Source of the DNA: Haladaptatus sp. DYF46
GTDB taxonomy: Archaea > Halobacteriota > Halobacteria > Halobacteriales > Haladaptataceae
Direction of reading: 5' to 3'
DNA: 64,000 nt
Assembly: GCF_021083305.1 (NCBI RefSeq)
Contig: NZ_JAJFAY010000001.1
Span: 1,798,001-1,862,000 of the forward strand
Part shown: in pieces, positions 62,879 through 64,000 of the stretch
Layout of the letters: each line of letters begins with the position of its first letter
How positions within the stretch are numbered: position 1 is the stretch's first letter
The notes under the pieces: generated by a model
What the model saw: only the letters and a program-made list of their open reading frames with translations
Databases searched by the model: none
Told to the model about the DNA's origin: nothing
Translations under genes and position numbers: made by a program

Positions 62879-63424
62879 ATGAGTTCGACTGATGGAACCC
62901 CACAAGAACTGTCCGAAGATCTCATCTTCGACGTTCTGAAAAATAGGCGACGGCGGTACACGCTCCACTACCTCAAACAGCAGGGGCGACCGGTGGAACT
63001 CAGCGAACTGGCGGAACAGGTCGCGGCGTGGGAAAACGACACCACGGTCGAAGGCCTGTCCGCGAACGAGCGCAAGTCGGTGTACACCTCGTTGTATCAG
63101 ACGCATCTCCCGAAGCTTTCGGATGCGGGAATCGTGGAGTACAACCAGAGCAGAGGCATCGTCGAACTCGCCGATAACGCCGGGCAGTTGGAGGGATACC
63201 TCCGTCCGCAGGACGAGTTTCCGTGGATCCGGTACTACCTCGGTCTCGCCATCGTGAGCGCGATTCTCGTCTTCGCCGACTTCCTCGGTATTCCGCCGTT
63301 TTCGGCGATTCCGGACAAGATCTGGGGCGTCCTCATCGTCGCCGCGTTCGCACTCTCGGCATTGGTTCATTACCTCCGGCGTCGGCAACTCGGGATGGGA
63401 GAACGACCGCCGTCCGCACGGTAG
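62879..63424 (+). CDS. DUF7344 winged-helix protein with C-terminal membrane anchor
   Basis: A 181-residue protein. Residues about 10-100 are a DUF7344 winged helix (FDVLKNRRRRYTLHYLKQQG, LAEQVAAWENDTT, YQTHLPKLSDAGIVEYN). Two membrane helices follow (about 122-141 and 147-167), ending in a short basic tail. It could be a membrane-tethered DNA-binding regulator. ATG 62879 is chosen over ATG 62861, which adds six non-family residues. It is related to the soluble copy at 48220-48579. Confidence 0.88.
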   Translation: MSSTDGTPQELSEDLIFDVLKNRRRRYTLHYLKQQGRPVELSELAEQVAAWENDTTVEGLSANERKSVYTSLYQTHLPKLSDAGIVEYNQSRGIVELADNAGQLEGYLRPQDEFPWIRYYLGLAIVSAILVFADFLGIPPFSAIPDKIWGVLIVAAFALSALVHYLRRRQLGMGERPPSAR

Positions 63425-63477
63425 CGACCCGACCCGAGAAAGAAGCTATTTTGCCCCGCGGCCAACAACCCACGATA

Positions 63478-64000
63478 ATGTACGATTTCGTGGTGGTCGG
63501 TGCCGGTCCCGCCGGGTCGCGGTTCGCGCGACGCGCCGCGGACGCGGGACACGACGTTCTCGTTCTCGAACGCGGGCAGGTCGGAACGCCGCTCGCGTGT
63601 TCCGGTCACGTCAGTACCGACATCTGGGAGTTCACCCCCGAGGGTGCCCGTGCGGACCTCCTCCAGAACGAAGTCTACGGTGCGCGCTTCCACGTCGATG
63701 GCCCGACGTCCCCCGAACATCCGTTCTACAAGGACGAGGTCATCTCGAACGTCATCGACCGGGTCGGACTCGACCGGACGCTCGCGACCGCCGCCGAGGA
63801 GGCGGGGGCCGATTTGCGTGAGGGACACAGCGTGCCCGACGTGGACGAACACGGGAAGTACGTGGACATCACCGCCAACACGCCCGACGGAACCGAGATG
63901 TTTCGCGGGAAGATGGTCGTCGGCTGTGACGGCCCGGTCTCGCGCGTCCGGCGGGAACTCCACCTGCCCGAACCGGGCGAGAAACTGCAGGGCGTGCTCG
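63478..64000 (+). CDS. Geranylgeranyl reductase-family flavoprotein, 3' truncated by window edge
   Basis: The frame opens at ATG 63478 and runs off the window, so only 174 residues are visible. The FAD motif VVVGAGPAGSRFARRAADAG is followed by VLVLERGQVGTPLACSGHVS; the LACSGHVS cysteine is typical of digeranylgeranylglycerophospholipid reductases. GKMVVGCDGPVSRVRREL is the second FAD-binding segment. The family saturates isoprenoid side chains of archaeal lipids or menaquinone. The exact substrate cannot be told from the N-terminus. Confidence 0.88.
   Translation, partial: MYDFVVVGAGPAGSRFARRAADAGHDVLVLERGQVGTPLACSGHVSTDIWEFTPEGARADLLQNEVYGARFHVDGPTSPEHPFYKDEVISNVIDRVGLDRTLATAAEEAGADLREGHSVPDVDEHGKYVDITANTPDGTEMFRGKMVVGCDGPVSRVRRELHLPEPGEKLQGVL

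Overview
The window is chromosomal DNA from a halophilic archaeon (class Halobacteria). The evidence is archaeal information-processing genes (SUI1/aIF1, aIF2-beta, L10e, Pth2, TruD, Sec61-beta), strongly acidic proteins, halocyanin copper proteins, a Bat-type PAS/GAF/HTH regulator, several protein families found only in haloarchaea, and TATA boxes about 25 nt upstream of start codons that have little or no leader. An OtsA/OtsB trehalose operon, an NAD-type archaeal glucose-6-phosphate dehydrogenase (Azf) and moderate GC would fit a low-salt-tolerant genus such as Haladaptatus. The genus is an inference and was not tested.

Layout. 1-11.2 kb: the 3' part of a membrane transglutaminase, SUI1, a rhodanese, two tandem NUDIX hydrolases, azf, aIF2-beta, MptD, a creatininase-family enzyme and otsA-otsB. 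11.3-19.7 kb: a low-complexity charged protein, an ABC exporter, tRNA-Val followed by a duplicated tRNA 3' end, a membrane protein, an SCP2-like/hydrolase pair, two very small proteins, tRNA-Phe and an MFS carrier. 19.8-28.5 kb: a MATE carrier, DUF2182, cold-shock and DUF2270 proteins, a methyltransferase, L10e, then a minus-strand block with Sec61-beta, pdxT, a bifunctional nuclease and hisE. 28.6-38.6 kb: redox and central metabolism (thioredoxin, NpdG, aldo-keto reductase, KDG kinase, a flavin disulfide reductase), an Lrp regulator, a YgfZ/GcvT protein and Thi4. 38.7-46.4 kb: an iron-type binding protein with two palindromic operators, a copper module (two-domain multicopper oxidase plus double halocyanin), ThiR-dcd and Pth2. 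46.5-53.4 kb: a Bat-like regulator, a DUF7344 regulator, TruD, a CaCA-like exchanger and a DUF2103 protein. 53.4-54.1 kb: a non-coding foldback element of about 538 bp. 54.1-64 kb: ROK glucokinase, Usp, an SDR, a second ABC exporter, UvrA, a membrane-anchored DUF7344 protein and the start of a geranylgeranyl-reductase-family flavoprotein.

Functional links. ThiR (43.7 kb) probably controls Thi4 (37.7 kb). Thi4 has the cysteine expected of a single-turnover thiazole synthase. OtsA and OtsB are translationally coupled, and a short upstream ORF is coupled to otsA in the same way. Azf, the ROK glucokinase and KDG kinase all belong to sugar catabolism. The multicopper oxidase and halocyanin form a likely extracellular electron-transfer pair.

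I found no CRISPR array, rRNA, phage module, transposase or recognisable defence island. The best candidates for undescribed biology are the foldback element at 53.47-54.00 kb, the tRNA-Val 3'-end duplication at 14.55-14.71 kb, and the unannotated small proteins.
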